Made by a program: the position numbers and the translations under genes
Notes under the pieces: generated by a model
The model's database searches: none
Told to the model about the DNA's origin: nothing
What the model saw: only the letters and a program-made list of their open reading frames with translations
Shown here: piece by piece, positions 53,093-62,314 of the stretch
How positions within the stretch are numbered: the stretch's first letter is position 1
How the letters are laid out: each line of letters opens with the position of its first letter
DNA from: Stutzerimonas azotifigens DSM 17556
GTDB lineage: Bacteria > Pseudomonadota > Gammaproteobacteria > Pseudomonadales > Pseudomonadaceae
Assembly (NCBI RefSeq): GCF_000425625.1
Contig: NZ_AUDU01000028.1
Span: forward strand, 62,001-126,000
Direction: 5' to 3'
Length of the DNA: 64,000 nt

Positions 53093-54496
53093 CTACGCCC
53101 TGCCGCCCAATGAAACGACGTGGTGACAGGTCTTGCGCAGCAGTTCGAGGTCATGACTGACGAGCAGCACCGCGCAGTCCTGCTCGGTGGCACTCTGCAC
53201 CAGAAGCGCAATCACCTCCCTTGCAGTGATTGGATCGAGCCGGGAAACCGGTTCGTCGGCGAACAGCAGCAGCGGCTCGAGCAGCAGGGCGCGGGCAATG
53301 GCCAGGCGCTGCAGCTCGCCGCCGGATACCGCTACGGAGGTACGCTGGAGCAGGCCGGGATCCAGCCTCAAGCGCTGCAGCAACGGCGCCAGGCGCCGCC
53401 GGTCGAGGCGGTGCAAGCCGATCAGGTCGTCGAACAGTCGGCCGAGGGGTATCCCCGGGGCGAAGGCTGCGGGCGGGTCCTGGTAGAGCTTCAGATAACG
53501 ATGGCGCGCGATCTGCGGAGCACGGCGGATTTCGCCGCCATCGGCCGGCAGCAGGCCCAGCAGGATGTCGCCCAGGCTGCTCTTGCCACAACCGCTGTCG
53601 CCGCTGATACCGATGATTTCGCCGCGCCCCACGGTCATGTGCAGCCCTTCGAACAGCAACCTGCCACCGCGAGACTTGTGCAGGCCACGCACCGTCAGCA
53701 CCGGCTCCCGGGCGGCACCGTCGGTTGGCGTTATATCCGGCCAGTGCTGCGGATCGGCCCCAATAAGCGCCCGCGTGTAGCCATCCTTGGGCCGGGCCAA
53801 CAATTCCTCCGCCTCGCCCTGTTCGACGAGGCGGCCGTCGCGCATCACCAGGATGTGCCCGCCGAGCTGGCGCGCCACTTCGATGTTGTGCGTGACGGTC
53901 AGCACCGCACCGCGCTCCCGGGCGCGACGCAGCAGGGCGGCGACCTGATCGCGGCGACTGGCGTCGAGGCCCTTGGTCGGCTCGTCGGCCAGTACGATCG
54001 GCGCTCCGCCTGCAGTGGCGGCGCAGAAGGCCAGGCGCTGGGCCATGCCGCCGGACAGATGACCGGGAAGGCGCTCGGCGGCCCCGGCGAGGCCCACCCC
54101 GGCGAGGTCCTGCCGTGATCGCTCGAGGGCGTCCGGGGCCGAGAGCCCGCCCACGTAGCGGTAGACTTCGGCAACCTGCTGCTCGGCCGGCATCAGCGGG
54201 TCAAGCGCATGCCAGGGCTCCTGCGGGAGCATCGCCAGTTGTCGCCCCCACAACCGGGCCCGCAGCGCCGGCTTGAGCCGGCCAATGTCCTGCCCGTCCA
54301 GCAGGACCCGGCCGCGGGCCTGCAACGGCGATGGCAGCAGGCCCATGATGGCCTGCACCAACAGGCTCTTGCCGGCGCCGGTCTCGCCGAGGATGGTCAG
54401 TGCTTCGCCGGTCTTCAGGCTCAGCGACAGCGGCTCGAGGAGTGTCACGTCATTGGCGCTGACGGACAACGCCTCGACCTGCAGCAGCACGCTCAT
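53093..54496 (-). CDS. Dpp/Nik-type ABC transporter ATPase with two nucleotide-binding domains
   Basis: A 467-aa double ATPase (fused DppD-DppF/NikD-NikE style). Domain 1: Walker A GETGAGKS, signature LSGGMAQR, Walker B IVLADEPT. Domain 2: Walker A GDSGCGKS, signature VSGGELQR, Walker B LLLFADEP. Both H-loops are present (VTHNIEV, VSHDLEL). It is shorter than typical fused oligopeptide ATPases because the C-terminal oligopeptide-family extensions are reduced. Overlaps the permease gene (ATGA). With two permeases, a binding protein and a TonB receptor it forms one minus-strand operon. Confidence 0.9.
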   Translation of the reverse strand: MSVLLQVEALSVSANDVTLLEPLSLSLKTGEALTILGETGAGKSLLVQAIMGLLPSPLQARGRVLLDGQDIGRLKPALRARLWGRQLAMLPQEPWHALDPLMPAEQQVAEVYRYVGGLSAPDALERSRQDLAGVGLAGAAERLPGHLSGGMAQRLAFCAATAGGAPIVLADEPTKGLDASRRDQVAALLRRARERGAVLTVTHNIEVARQLGGHILVMRDGRLVEQGEAEELLARPKDGYTRALIGADPQHWPDITPTDGAAREPVLTVRGLHKSRGGRLLFEGLHMTVGRGEIIGISGDSGCGKSSLGDILLGLLPADGGEIRRAPQIARHRYLKLYQDPPAAFAPGIPLGRLFDDLIGLHRLDRRRLAPLLQRLRLDPGLLQRTSVAVSGGELQRLAIARALLLEPLLLFADEPVSRLDPITAREVIALLVQSATEQDCAVLLVSHDLELLRKTCHHVVSLGGRA

Positions 54497-55290
54497 TCCT
54501 CGCCTCCGGCAAGCAGGTTGAGCCCCAGCACCAGCAGGAACACGGCGAGGATGGGCTGCGCCAGCACCCAGGGCGCCTCGTTGTAGTAAGGGAACAGCTC
54601 GACCATCATCAGCCCCAGCTCGGCGGTGGGCGGGCGCAAGCCGACCGCGATGAAGCCCAGCGCCGCCAGTGCCAGGATCGAGGCAGAGGCGCCGAAGGCA
54701 GCGAGCGTCAGCACCGGACCAACGATCGCCGGCCACAGATGGCGGCGCACGCAGTAGAGCGCGCCGAAACCGAGCATGCGTGATGCCTGTACCTGTGGCG
54801 ACGCCGCGACCCGCCGGGTAATGGCCCGCACCACCCGGAAATACTCCACCCAGAGCACCGCCGAGATGCCGACATAGAGCATCAGGAACGAGCCCGGGGC
54901 GAGGCTGGCGAAGAGCAGGACCAGCACCAGCCCCGGCAGCGCCAGGGCGATGTTCAGCAGCAGTGACATGCACTTGTCGAGCAGACCCTGGCGCCAGCCG
55001 GCGACCACGCCCATGGCCACGCCGATGGTCGCCGAAGTCACCACGCACAACAGGCTCAGCGCCAGCGACAGGCGCACCGCGGCAGCCAGCCGGGCCAGCA
55101 TCGAGCGGCCGTACTGGTCGGTGCCCAATGGTTCGGAAAGGCTAGGACCGGCGAACGGGTTCGCCAGGTCCTGGCTGGCCGGATCGGCGCCATGCAGCAG
55201 CCCCTCGAGCAGGGCGAAGCAGACCAGCGCAGCGATGAGCACCAGGCCGGCGAGCTGGCCGCGACGCAACCCCAGCAGCCTGCGCGTCAT
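54493..55290 (-). CDS. Dpp/Nik-type ABC transporter permease (DppC/NikC)
   Basis: A 265-aa permease of the DppC/OppC branch with about five helices. GTDQYGRSMLARLAAAVRLSLALSL near the N-terminus is the OppC-family entry motif, and VRAITRRVAASPQVQASRMLGFGALYCVRRHLWP is the EAA loop. It pairs with the next permease. Stop overlaps the ATPase start. Confidence 0.9.
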   Translation of the reverse strand: MTRRLLGLRRGQLAGLVLIAALVCFALLEGLLHGADPASQDLANPFAGPSLSEPLGTDQYGRSMLARLAAAVRLSLALSLLCVVTSATIGVAMGVVAGWRQGLLDKCMSLLLNIALALPGLVLVLLFASLAPGSFLMLYVGISAVLWVEYFRVVRAITRRVAASPQVQASRMLGFGALYCVRRHLWPAIVGPVLTLAAFGASASILALAALGFIAVGLRPPTAELGLMMVELFPYYNEAPWVLAQPILAVFLLVLGLNLLAGGEE

Positions 55291-56225
55291 GGTTCGGTCC
55301 TTTCGCGCGGGTCGATGAGATAGCAGGCGATGTCCACCAACAGGTTGAGCCCGACGAAGATCAGGCCCAGGGCCATGGCGGCGGCCTGGATCATGGGGAC
55401 GTCGCGGTTGAAGACCGCATGTGCCAGCCCGTGGCCGACACCTGGCCAGGAAAACAGGGATTCGATCATCACGATTCCTTCGATCGCCCCGGCGAACTGA
55501 ATACCGAGGAAGGCCACCACCGGCAGCGCCGCGTTGCGCACGCCGTGGCGCCAGAACGACTGGGCGAAGCTCAGCCCCTTCACCCGGGAAAAGTCAAAGA
55601 AGGCCGAGCGGATCACGCCGACCGCGCTGTGCCGGATCACCCGGCTGGACACCGCGGCCATCACCAGCGCCAGGCTGACGGCGGGCAGCACCAGGTACTT
55701 CGAGCCGTTGAAGCCGGCCACCGGGAACAGCTTGAGGTGCAGGGAGAAGAGCAGCACCAGTGCCAGGCCGATGACGAATACCGGTTGCGCGCGGAGGAAG
55801 GCCGACGCCACCAGCGAACACCTGTCGAACCAACCGCCAGCGCGGAATGCCGCGAACAGGCCCACCGGTAGCGCCAGCAGCACGGCGCAGGCGAATGCCG
55901 CGACTGCCAGTTGCAGCGTGTGCAGCACCAGGTGGCTCACCTCATGGGCCACCGGGAGCCCGCTCACCAGGGAATCCCCTAGGTCGAAGCGCACCAGATC
56001 CGCCAGCCAAGCCAGGTATTGCTGCCAGGCCGGCCGGTCCAGCCCGAGTTCGGCCCGCACCGCCTCGCTGGCGGCGAGGTTCACATTGTCGTAGCCGTAC
56101 CGCCCGGCGGCGATGCGAAAGGCCATGTCGCCCGGCAGCAAACGCATGAGGACATAGCTCAGCGTGCCGATGCTCCAGATCATCAACGCCGCCTGGAGCA
56201 ACCTCTTCGCAACCAGGGTCATCAT
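55287..56225 (-). CDS. Dpp/Nik-type ABC transporter permease (DppB/NikB)
   Basis: A 312-aa permease of the DppB/NikB type with six helices. ELGLDRPAWQQYLAWLADLVRFDLGDSLVSG and VIRSAFFDFSRVKGLSFAQSFWRHGVRNAALPVVAFLG are standard. Overlaps both neighbours. The double Met start (56225/56222) leaves a one-codon ambiguity. Confidence 0.9.
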   Translation of the reverse strand: MMTLVAKRLLQAALMIWSIGTLSYVLMRLLPGDMAFRIAAGRYGYDNVNLAASEAVRAELGLDRPAWQQYLAWLADLVRFDLGDSLVSGLPVAHEVSHLVLHTLQLAVAAFACAVLLALPVGLFAAFRAGGWFDRCSLVASAFLRAQPVFVIGLALVLLFSLHLKLFPVAGFNGSKYLVLPAVSLALVMAAVSSRVIRHSAVGVIRSAFFDFSRVKGLSFAQSFWRHGVRNAALPVVAFLGIQFAGAIEGIVMIESLFSWPGVGHGLAHAVFNRDVPMIQAAAMALGLIFVGLNLLVDIACYLIDPRERTEP

Positions 56226-57742
56226 GGCTGGAAACTCATTCGGGACAGGTGGTAGTTGCGCTCGTAGGGATCGAAGACGAACCCCTGTATACGTGACGAG
56301 ACCGCCGTCTGCTGGGTGTAGTAGAGCACCGGGATCACCGGCAGCTGTTCGCTGAGCAGTCCGGCGATGCGTTGCGCCCCCGCCCGGTAGCGGAGCGGGT
56401 CTCGCTCCGCCTCGAGGCGCCGCAGCAGCGCGGGCAATTCCTCGTTGTGCCAGCCCATGGCGCCCCAGTCGCCATTGCCACCGTCACCGTAGTCGGCGTC
56501 GAGCAGGCCCAGCGGATCGGCGATGTTGCCGTAGTTGCGCGCCACCAGGGCCAGCTGCAGAGTACCGTCGTGATGGCCGGAGACAATGCCGCTGGAGTTG
56601 ACGACCGAGACATCCAGCGTGATGCCTGCCTCGCGCATCTGTGCCTGGATCGCGGTCGCCACCACGAACAATTCGGGGCGGTCGGCGTAGGTGATCATGC
56701 TCAGGGCGAAGCGCTGTCCGTCCCGCTGCAACACACCGTCGGCGCCGGGTTCCCAGCCCAGCCCGGCGAGCAGGGCCCGGGCGCGGGGCAGGTCGCGCCG
56801 CGCGGCCGGCAGTTGCTCGAGGCGCCAGGCCGCCAGGCCAGGCGGAATCAGTTGATTGGCTTCGCTGCCGGGGACGCGCATCACGTGCCGGGCGATCGCC
56901 GTTCGGTCCAGGACCAGGCTGAGCGCCTGTCGTGCCTGGAGCGGGGCCAGGAACGGATGGCTGGCGTTGAGCTTGATCTGGATGGTCCGTGGGATAGGGT
57001 TGGAATGCACCTGCACGTCCGGCTGCCGGCGCAACAGGTCGACGCTGGCCGGATCGAGGGTGTAGATGATGTCGGTCTGTCCCGCCATGACCTGAAGGGC
57101 CCGGCTCTCGGCGCGGTGCCCGGTCAGGTAGACCACCCGCGGGATGCGCGCCGGGGTGCCCCAGTAGTCCTCGAAGCGGGCCACGCCCAGGCGGTGTGGC
57201 GGGTCGAAGTCCTCCAGCCGGTACGGCCCGGTTCCCTGCATCCAGCCGACGTTGCCGTCGGCCCGGTAGGACGCCGGCGCGAGCATGGCCGTGGTGTAGT
57301 GCGCGAGCACCGCGCCGAGCGGGCTGTAGGGGCGGCTCAGGCGGACGGCCAGGGTCAGGCGATCTTCGCTGCGCAGTTCCTCGATGGGCGCGGCGCGGAT
57401 CACCCCTGGTTTGCTGCGGGCGACTCGCAGGGCAGCCAACGCCACCTGCGCATCCAATGCCGTTCCGTCGTGGAAACGCACGCCATCGCGCAGGTAGAGG
57501 CGCCAGACCAGGCCGTCCTCGCTGGTTTCCCAGCGCTCGGCCAGCCCCGGCTGGAGGCGTCCCTGCTCATCGACTTCCAGCAGGGTTTCCGCTACCTGCA
57601 GGCGGGTATAGAGGTAACCGTCACGGGAGGGTTCCTGGCTGGTGAATTCAAAGGGCCCGCCGAGGGTGAGCACCTCGGGGTCCTGGTTGGGCGAACAACC
57701 GGCCAGCAGAAAAAGCAACAGGAAACTGCAGGCGCTCCTCAA
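56222..57742 (-). CDS. Dpp/Nik-type ABC substrate-binding lipoprotein (SBP_bac_5)
   Basis: A 506-aa family-5 solute-binding protein. The lipobox LLAGC (Cys16) gives a membrane-anchored lipoprotein. WETSEDGLVWRLYLRDGVRFHDGTALDA, GTGPYRLEDFDPPHRLGVARFEDYWG and ANQLIPPG are typical. The family imports peptides, nickel, haem, opines or metallophore complexes. Gene order TonB receptor - binding protein - two permeases - double ATPase suggests the same ligand crosses both membranes. Gap to the receptor is 55 bases. Confidence 0.9.
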   Translation of the reverse strand: MRSACSFLLLFLLAGCSPNQDPEVLTLGGPFEFTSQEPSRDGYLYTRLQVAETLLEVDEQGRLQPGLAERWETSEDGLVWRLYLRDGVRFHDGTALDAQVALAALRVARSKPGVIRAAPIEELRSEDRLTLAVRLSRPYSPLGAVLAHYTTAMLAPASYRADGNVGWMQGTGPYRLEDFDPPHRLGVARFEDYWGTPARIPRVVYLTGHRAESRALQVMAGQTDIIYTLDPASVDLLRRQPDVQVHSNPIPRTIQIKLNASHPFLAPLQARQALSLVLDRTAIARHVMRVPGSEANQLIPPGLAAWRLEQLPAARRDLPRARALLAGLGWEPGADGVLQRDGQRFALSMITYADRPELFVVATAIQAQMREAGITLDVSVVNSSGIVSGHHDGTLQLALVARNYGNIADPLGLLDADYGDGGNGDWGAMGWHNEELPALLRRLEAERDPLRYRAGAQRIAGLLSEQLPVIPVLYYTQQTAVSSRIQGFVFDPYERNYHLSRMSFQP

Positions 57743-57797
57743 GCGGAAGCCTCCTCGTCAGGTCGTCGGCGGGGCGCGTCGTGGATGATTCCGGCAC

Positions 57798-59921
57798 CTA
57801 CCAGAGGTGCCATGACAGGCTGGCGGTCAGGTTGCGTGGCTCTCCCGGCATGACCCAGACCGCGCTGTAGGAGCGCTCATAATACGTGCGGTCGAAGACG
57901 TTGTTGAGGTTCAGCCCGATGGTGAGCTGCTCGGAGAACCGGTAGCGCGCCAACAGATCCACGGTGGTGTAGCCGGGCAGCTCGAAGCCTCCGTCCGAGA
58001 CCTCCCCGGAGCGCTGGCCGACGGCGTTCACCGCCCCGCCGAGCTCGAGGCCGCGCCACAGATCACCCTGGAACGCGTAGACGCCCATCAGGCTGCCACT
58101 GTGCCGGGGCACATTGAGCAACCGGCTGCCTCGCGCCAGGGTATTGTCCCTGACCACCTCGGCTTCGACGTACGCATAGGCGCCGATGACGCGCAACGCA
58201 TCGGTGACCTGGCCACTCAGTTGCAGGTCCACGCCACGGCTGCGCACTTCGCCGGCGGCGATGCTGTATGCCGAGTCGTTGGGATCGGCGGTCAGCACGT
58301 TCTCCTTGTGCAGATGGAAGGCCGCGACCGTCAAGCCGAGGCGGCGGTCGAGCAGGTCCAGCTTCAGGCCCGCCTCGTAGCCGATGCCTTCTTCCGGGTC
58401 GAAGGCATCGCCGCCCGCATCCGCCCCAGCGTTAGGCTTGAAGGAGCGGGAGGCGTTGGCGAACACCCCGACCGTCGGGGTCAACTGATAGAGCGCGCCG
58501 ATCCGCGGGGTGAGCGCTTCCTGCGTCTGCCTGGCGCGCGAGCCATTGACTTCGTTGTCCAGGCGCTGGCGGTAATGGTCGTAGCGGGCGCCAAGCAGGA
58601 AAAACAGGCGTTCCCCCAGGTGCATCTGGTCCTGCAGGTTCAGCGCCCGGCCATGCACCAGTTCACGGCGATCGCTGCTGCGGCCGCCTGGCCCGGTGCT
58701 GAACGGTACGCGCGGCGCCCCGTAGACGGGATCGTGGATATCGATGCGGGAGATCGGCTGGGAGCGCAGCAGTCGCTCGTCCTTCGCGTATCGCTCGTAT
58801 TCGGTGCCGATCAGCAACTGATGTTCGACCCGGCCAGTCATGGCATGGCCGTGCAGTTCGAGCTGGGTGATCGCGTCCTGCCAATCGAAATCGCGGTAGC
58901 GAAGCTCGCGGTTGAGGGTCCGGTCGTCGGCCGCCAGGCTGCTGGCCTCGGTGGCATAGCCGTTCAGCCGACCCTGCTTGTAGTGGCTGGCCATGCGCAG
59001 GGTCCAGTCCGGATTCAGGTCGTGCTCGAGCTCGGCCTGGATCGTCTCGTTGTTGTTGCGGATGTCGCCGTTCCCCGGTTCACCGAAGAAGTCCGAGCGG
59101 GAGACGCCGCCCAGGCGCTTGCCGGGGGCGACCACGCCGCGGTCGAAGACCTGGCGGTTGCGGACCACCTCGGCCTGGACCAGCAGCCGGGTCTCGGGGG
59201 CCAGGCTCCAGCTGAACGAAGGCGCGAAGAGTTGCCGCTCTCCCGAGCGGTAGTCGCGGAAGCTGTCGTTGTCCTCGATCGCCAGGTTGGTGCGCAGCAG
59301 CATGTCGCCCTGGTCGTCGAGCGGGGTGCTGATGTCCAGCGTACTGCGGTAGCGGTCCCAGCGGCCGGCGCTCAGGTCGAGACGGGCGAACGCTTCGGGG
59401 AGGGGGCGCTTGCTGACCAGGTTCACCGTGCCTCCCGGGTCACCCCGGCCATACAGGCTCGACGCCGGCCCCTTGAGTACCTCGACCCGCTCCAGGTTAG
59501 CGGCATCAGGCGCGTTCATGTAGCCGCGGTTGGCGCTGAAGCCATCCCGGTAGAACTCCGAGGTGGTCAGGCCGCGCACGCTGTACTCGTAGAGCGTGAG
59601 CCCACCGAAGTCGTTCTGCCGCGCGACGCCCCCGGCGAAATCCAGGGCCCGCTCGATACGGGAGCTGTCCAGGTCCTGCAACACCTGAGCCGGCACCACG
59701 CTGAGAGATTGCGGAACCTCCGCCAGGGCCGTGTCGTTGCGTGTGGCGCTGGCCGAGCGCAGGGCACGGTAGCCCTGTACCGGTCCGTGGCCGACCTCCC
59801 GGCTGGCTTCGACAATCACATCGTCTAGCGTTGCGGGATTTTCGGTTTCGGCATGGGTGTCTTCGATCAGGATGCCAAGCAGGGGGCCGGCAGCCAGCAG
59901 GCCCAACTTCCGTATTTGCAT
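57798..59921 (-). CDS. TonB-dependent siderophore/metallophore receptor
   Basis: A 707-aa outer-membrane receptor. After a signal peptide the mature protein has a plug domain (GYRALRSASATRNDTALAEVPQSLSVV; RVEVLKGPASSLYGRGDPGGTVNLVSKRP) and a 22-strand beta-barrel ending in SLSWHLW. It lacks an N-terminal signalling (STN) domain, so it is not a FpvA-type transducer. The siderophore-receptor layout plus the linked Dpp/Nik-type importer and the Zur-like site 99 bases upstream point to uptake of a metal-chelate, possibly zinc or nickel. I start at ATG 59921; the extension to a GTG at 59996 adds no signal-like sequence. Confidence 0.92.
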   Translation of the reverse strand: MQIRKLGLLAAGPLLGILIEDTHAETENPATLDDVIVEASREVGHGPVQGYRALRSASATRNDTALAEVPQSLSVVPAQVLQDLDSSRIERALDFAGGVARQNDFGGLTLYEYSVRGLTTSEFYRDGFSANRGYMNAPDAANLERVEVLKGPASSLYGRGDPGGTVNLVSKRPLPEAFARLDLSAGRWDRYRSTLDISTPLDDQGDMLLRTNLAIEDNDSFRDYRSGERQLFAPSFSWSLAPETRLLVQAEVVRNRQVFDRGVVAPGKRLGGVSRSDFFGEPGNGDIRNNNETIQAELEHDLNPDWTLRMASHYKQGRLNGYATEASSLAADDRTLNRELRYRDFDWQDAITQLELHGHAMTGRVEHQLLIGTEYERYAKDERLLRSQPISRIDIHDPVYGAPRVPFSTGPGGRSSDRRELVHGRALNLQDQMHLGERLFFLLGARYDHYRQRLDNEVNGSRARQTQEALTPRIGALYQLTPTVGVFANASRSFKPNAGADAGGDAFDPEEGIGYEAGLKLDLLDRRLGLTVAAFHLHKENVLTADPNDSAYSIAAGEVRSRGVDLQLSGQVTDALRVIGAYAYVEAEVVRDNTLARGSRLLNVPRHSGSLMGVYAFQGDLWRGLELGGAVNAVGQRSGEVSDGGFELPGYTTVDLLARYRFSEQLTIGLNLNNVFDRTYYERSYSAVWVMPGEPRNLTASLSWHLW

Positions 59922-60267
59922 AGGCCGTCGAATCCGGTTGAAAAAGAAAACAGCGGCAGGACCCTGCCGCTGTCGCTTGGCCAGGTGGGAGCGCACCGGC
60001 CTCGGCGAAAGTGCGTAAAGATATACTATAACATCTCTCGATTCAGTAACTCTGTCATCTGACAGGCTCTAGCTCGGGCCTTCGACCGATGTAAGCCTCG
60101 GTTTCAAAGCCGAGCGAGGGGCGGAGATAAAGCGGCGGCGGTTGCGCCTGGCTGCGTGGCGATCGGCGCCATGGTAAGGGCCGGGAAATAATCCAAGGCC
60201 CCAGGCACTGGAGTTAACGGCCACCGCGACGCCGAACGGCGAGCACAGCGGGCAACCGAACGGAAGG
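59922..60267 (+). other. Upstream region of the receptor operon
   Basis: 346 bases without a gene. They contain the Zur-like site at 60020-60032 and, at about 60086-60112, a small hairpin (GCCTCGG-tttcaaa-GCCGAG). The remainder shows nothing I can assign. Confidence 0.5.
60020..60032 (-). promoter_or_regulatory. Zur-like operator upstream of the TonB receptor operon
   Basis: On the minus strand the bases read ATGTTATAGTATATC; the core GTTATAGTATATC matches the gamma-proteobacterial Zur consensus GTTATAnTATAAC at 12 of 13 positions, with the flanking AT of AATGTTATA also kept. It lies 99 bases before the receptor ATG. By consensus, zinc-bound Zur would repress the five-gene operon. It does not resemble a Fur box. 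Confidence 0.65.
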
Positions 60268-60459
60268 GTGGTGTGCTGGGTCTGCCCGGTATCATTGCAG
60301 GAGCGTCTGCGCCTGCGCGAAGCGCTGATCATCGCCTACAGCCTCGGGGGCCTGGCGGTCAGTGTCACCGGCGTTGTGCTCGGCTGGCGCCGCCTCCGCC
60401 GCAACCCGCGCCGCTCGGCCAGGACCTCCGTTCGCTCATCGCAAGGAGAAACACCATGA
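60268..60459 (+). pseudogene. C-terminal remnant of a PepSY-type membrane protein
   Basis: An open stretch reads ERLRLREALIIAYSLGGLAV SVTGVVLGW then RRLRRNPRR, a hydrophobic helix followed by a basic tail, as at the end of PepSY-associated membrane proteins. No start and no N-terminal part are present. Its stop overlaps the ATG of the next relic (ATGA), as in an original operon. Assignment rests on one helix and context, so is tentative. Confidence 0.4.
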
Positions 60460-60720
60460 AGCCGCCCCACGCCCTGACCATCCTGGCCTTGCTGAGCCCC
60501 GCCGCTACTGGCCTCGGCGGCGCACGAAGCCGACCTGCACGTCGAGCCGCCCTGGTCACGGGAAATGCCGCCGACCGACCCACCGCAGCGGTCTATTTTC
60601 AACATTCGCAACGAGATGACGGTACCGAACGCCTGCGCGTCGACACCCGGCCGCCGGCAAGGCCGAGTTGCACGAGCATGTGCGTCACGACGGGGGCCAT
60701 AGGGGCGATAAACAGGCAAT
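60456..60720 (+). pseudogene. Frameshifted, truncated copper chaperone PCu(A)C gene
   Basis: ATG 60456 has AAGGAG upstream and begins a signal-like peptide, but family motifs appear in three successive frames: LLASAAHEADLHVEPPWSRE MPPT, then TAAVYF and DDGTERLRVDT, then GKAELHEHVRHDG. These are the order of motifs in periplasmic copper chaperones (DUF461/PCu(A)C). At least two frameshifts are needed and the copper-binding C-terminal third is missing. It is dead. Together with the PepSY-like relic it suggests a decayed copper-handling cluster. Confidence 0.7.
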
Positions 60721-60776
60721 CAAGGTGTGCAATCGGCATCCGACAGCGCCATGTGCGAACTGCCGCCAGCGATCGG

Positions 60777-60804
60777 TTTACAGGGCCCTGCCAGTCGATA
60801 TAAT
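60777..60804 (+). promoter_or_regulatory. Sigma-70 promoter of tRNA-Thr
   Basis: TTTACA (60777-60782), 16-base spacer, TATAAT (60799-60804), then ggcgcccc before the tRNA at 60816. The same ggcgcccc discriminator follows the -10 of the tRNA-Phe promoter. Confidence 0.8.
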
Positions 60805-60815
60805 GGCGCCCCCAT

Positions 60816-60891
<76 letters not shown>

Positions 60892-60900
60892 TCAAATCCA

Positions 60901-60940
60901 AACACAAAGGCCCGCTGCGAAGCGGGCCTTTGTGTTTCTG
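60901..60940 (+). terminator. Rho-independent terminator after tRNA-Thr
   Basis: AACACAAAGGCCCGCT-gcga-AGCGGGCCTTTGTGTT, a 16-bp perfect stem nine bases after the tRNA end, followed by tctgctc. Confidence 0.9.
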
Positions 60941-61111
60941 CTCAACGCAGGCAGATTGCTGGCACTCGAACGGGAGCCGCCATCGTCCTGCCGTATCTCC
61001 AACCCAGCCAGCGTCAGAGATTCACAGAACATCCAAGAAGACTCCTCCACCCTATGCGGAGCGAACTCCCTGTAATCGATAAGACCTGCTACCGACTTCG
61101 TTGCGACGGCC

Positions 61112-62314
61112 TCAACGAACCCTCTCGATGATCAGCGCAATCCCTTGCCCCACGCCCACGCACATGGTGCACAGGGCGTAGCGGCCCTGCATGCGTTCCA
61201 GCTGATTCAGCGCCGTGGTGACCAGGCGCGCCCCGCTCATGCCCAGTGGATGCCCCAGTGCAATGGCTCCGCCTTGGCGATTCACGCGCGCGTCATCGTC
61301 GGCCAGGCCCAGCTCGCGCATCACCGCCAGGCCCTGGCTGGCGAAGGCTTCATTCAGTTCGATAACGTCCATGTCCTGCAGTCCGAGCCCGGTCAACGCG
61401 AGCACTTTACGGGTCGCCGGCACCGGCCCCATGCCCATGATGCGTGGGGCGACGCCGCTGGTGGCCGTGCCGATCACCTTCGCGCGGGGTTTCAATCCGT
61501 ACGCCTGGCAAGCCTCTGCGCTGGCCAGCAGCAGTGCGCAAGCACCATCGTTCACCCCGCTGGCATTGCCTGCGGTCACCGTTCCCCGGGGACGTACGAC
61601 AGGCTTCAGCGCGGCGAGCGCCTCCAGGGAGGTCGCGCGTGGATGCTCGTCCTGGGCCACCACCAGCGTGGGTCCCTTACGCTGCGGGACCTGCACCGGC
61701 ACGATCTCGGCAGCGAGCAACCCTTCTGCCTGGGCGACAGCCGCTTTTTCCTGGCTGCGCAGGGCAAAAAGATCCTGATCCACCCGGGAAACACCGAACA
61801 TTTCGGCGACGTTCTCGGCTGTTTCGGGCATGGCATCGACCCCGTACAGCTTTTCCATGAGCGGGTTGACGAAGCGCCAGCCAATGGTGGTGTCCTGAAG
61901 GGACATGTTGCGCGAATAGGCAGCCTCCGCCTTGCCCATGACGAAGGGCGCGCGGCTCATCGACTCGACGCCACCGGCGATCAGCATCCGGCATTCGCCC
62001 GAACGGATGGCCCGTGCCGCCGTACCCACGGCGTCCAGGCCCGAGCCACAGAGCCGGTTGATGGTGTTGCCCGGTACGGTTTGCGGCAGGCCGGCGAGCA
62101 GCAACGCCATGCGCCCGACGTTCCGGTTGTCTTCGCCCGCCTGGTTGGCACAGCCGAGAATGACGTCGTCCACGGCGGCCCAGTCGACGTCGGGGTTCCT
62201 TTCCAATAAGGCGCGGATGGGAATCGCCGCCAGGTCGTCGGTGCGAATCGAAGCCAGCGCGCCGCCAAAGCGGCCAACGGGTGTTCGTATCGCGTCACAA
62301 ATAAAGGCCTGCAT
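61112..62314 (-). CDS. Acetyl-CoA acyltransferase / 3-oxoadipyl-CoA thiolase (PcaF/PaaJ type)
   Basis: A 400-aa degradative thiolase. The nucleophile is in NRLCGSGLDAVGTA, with catalytic His in ALGHPLGMSGARL and second Cys in CTMCVGVGQG. AIRTPVGRFGGALASIR, SMSRAPFVMGKAEAAYSRN and LQDTTIGWRFVNPLM match the 3-oxoadipyl-CoA thiolase branch (PcaF/PaaJ), which cleaves 3-oxoadipyl-CoA to succinyl-CoA and acetyl-CoA. Here it is divergent from an acyl-CoA dehydrogenase, and no other beta-ketoadipate genes are near, so another dicarboxyl-CoA or beta-oxidation substrate is possible. Start ATG 62314 has GGAG upstream. Confidence 0.9.
   Translation of the reverse strand: MQAFICDAIRTPVGRFGGALASIRTDDLAAIPIRALLERNPDVDWAAVDDVILGCANQAGEDNRNVGRMALLLAGLPQTVPGNTINRLCGSGLDAVGTAARAIRSGECRMLIAGGVESMSRAPFVMGKAEAAYSRNMSLQDTTIGWRFVNPLMEKLYGVDAMPETAENVAEMFGVSRVDQDLFALRSQEKAAVAQAEGLLAAEIVPVQVPQRKGPTLVVAQDEHPRATSLEALAALKPVVRPRGTVTAGNASGVNDGACALLLASAEACQAYGLKPRAKVIGTATSGVAPRIMGMGPVPATRKVLALTGLGLQDMDVIELNEAFASQGLAVMRELGLADDDARVNRQGGAIALGHPLGMSGARLVTTALNQLERMQGRYALCTMCVGVGQGIALIIERVR

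Noticed and set aside
60020-60032. Fur box
   Set aside because: The sequence lacks GATAAT-type hexamers and matches the Zur pattern far better.
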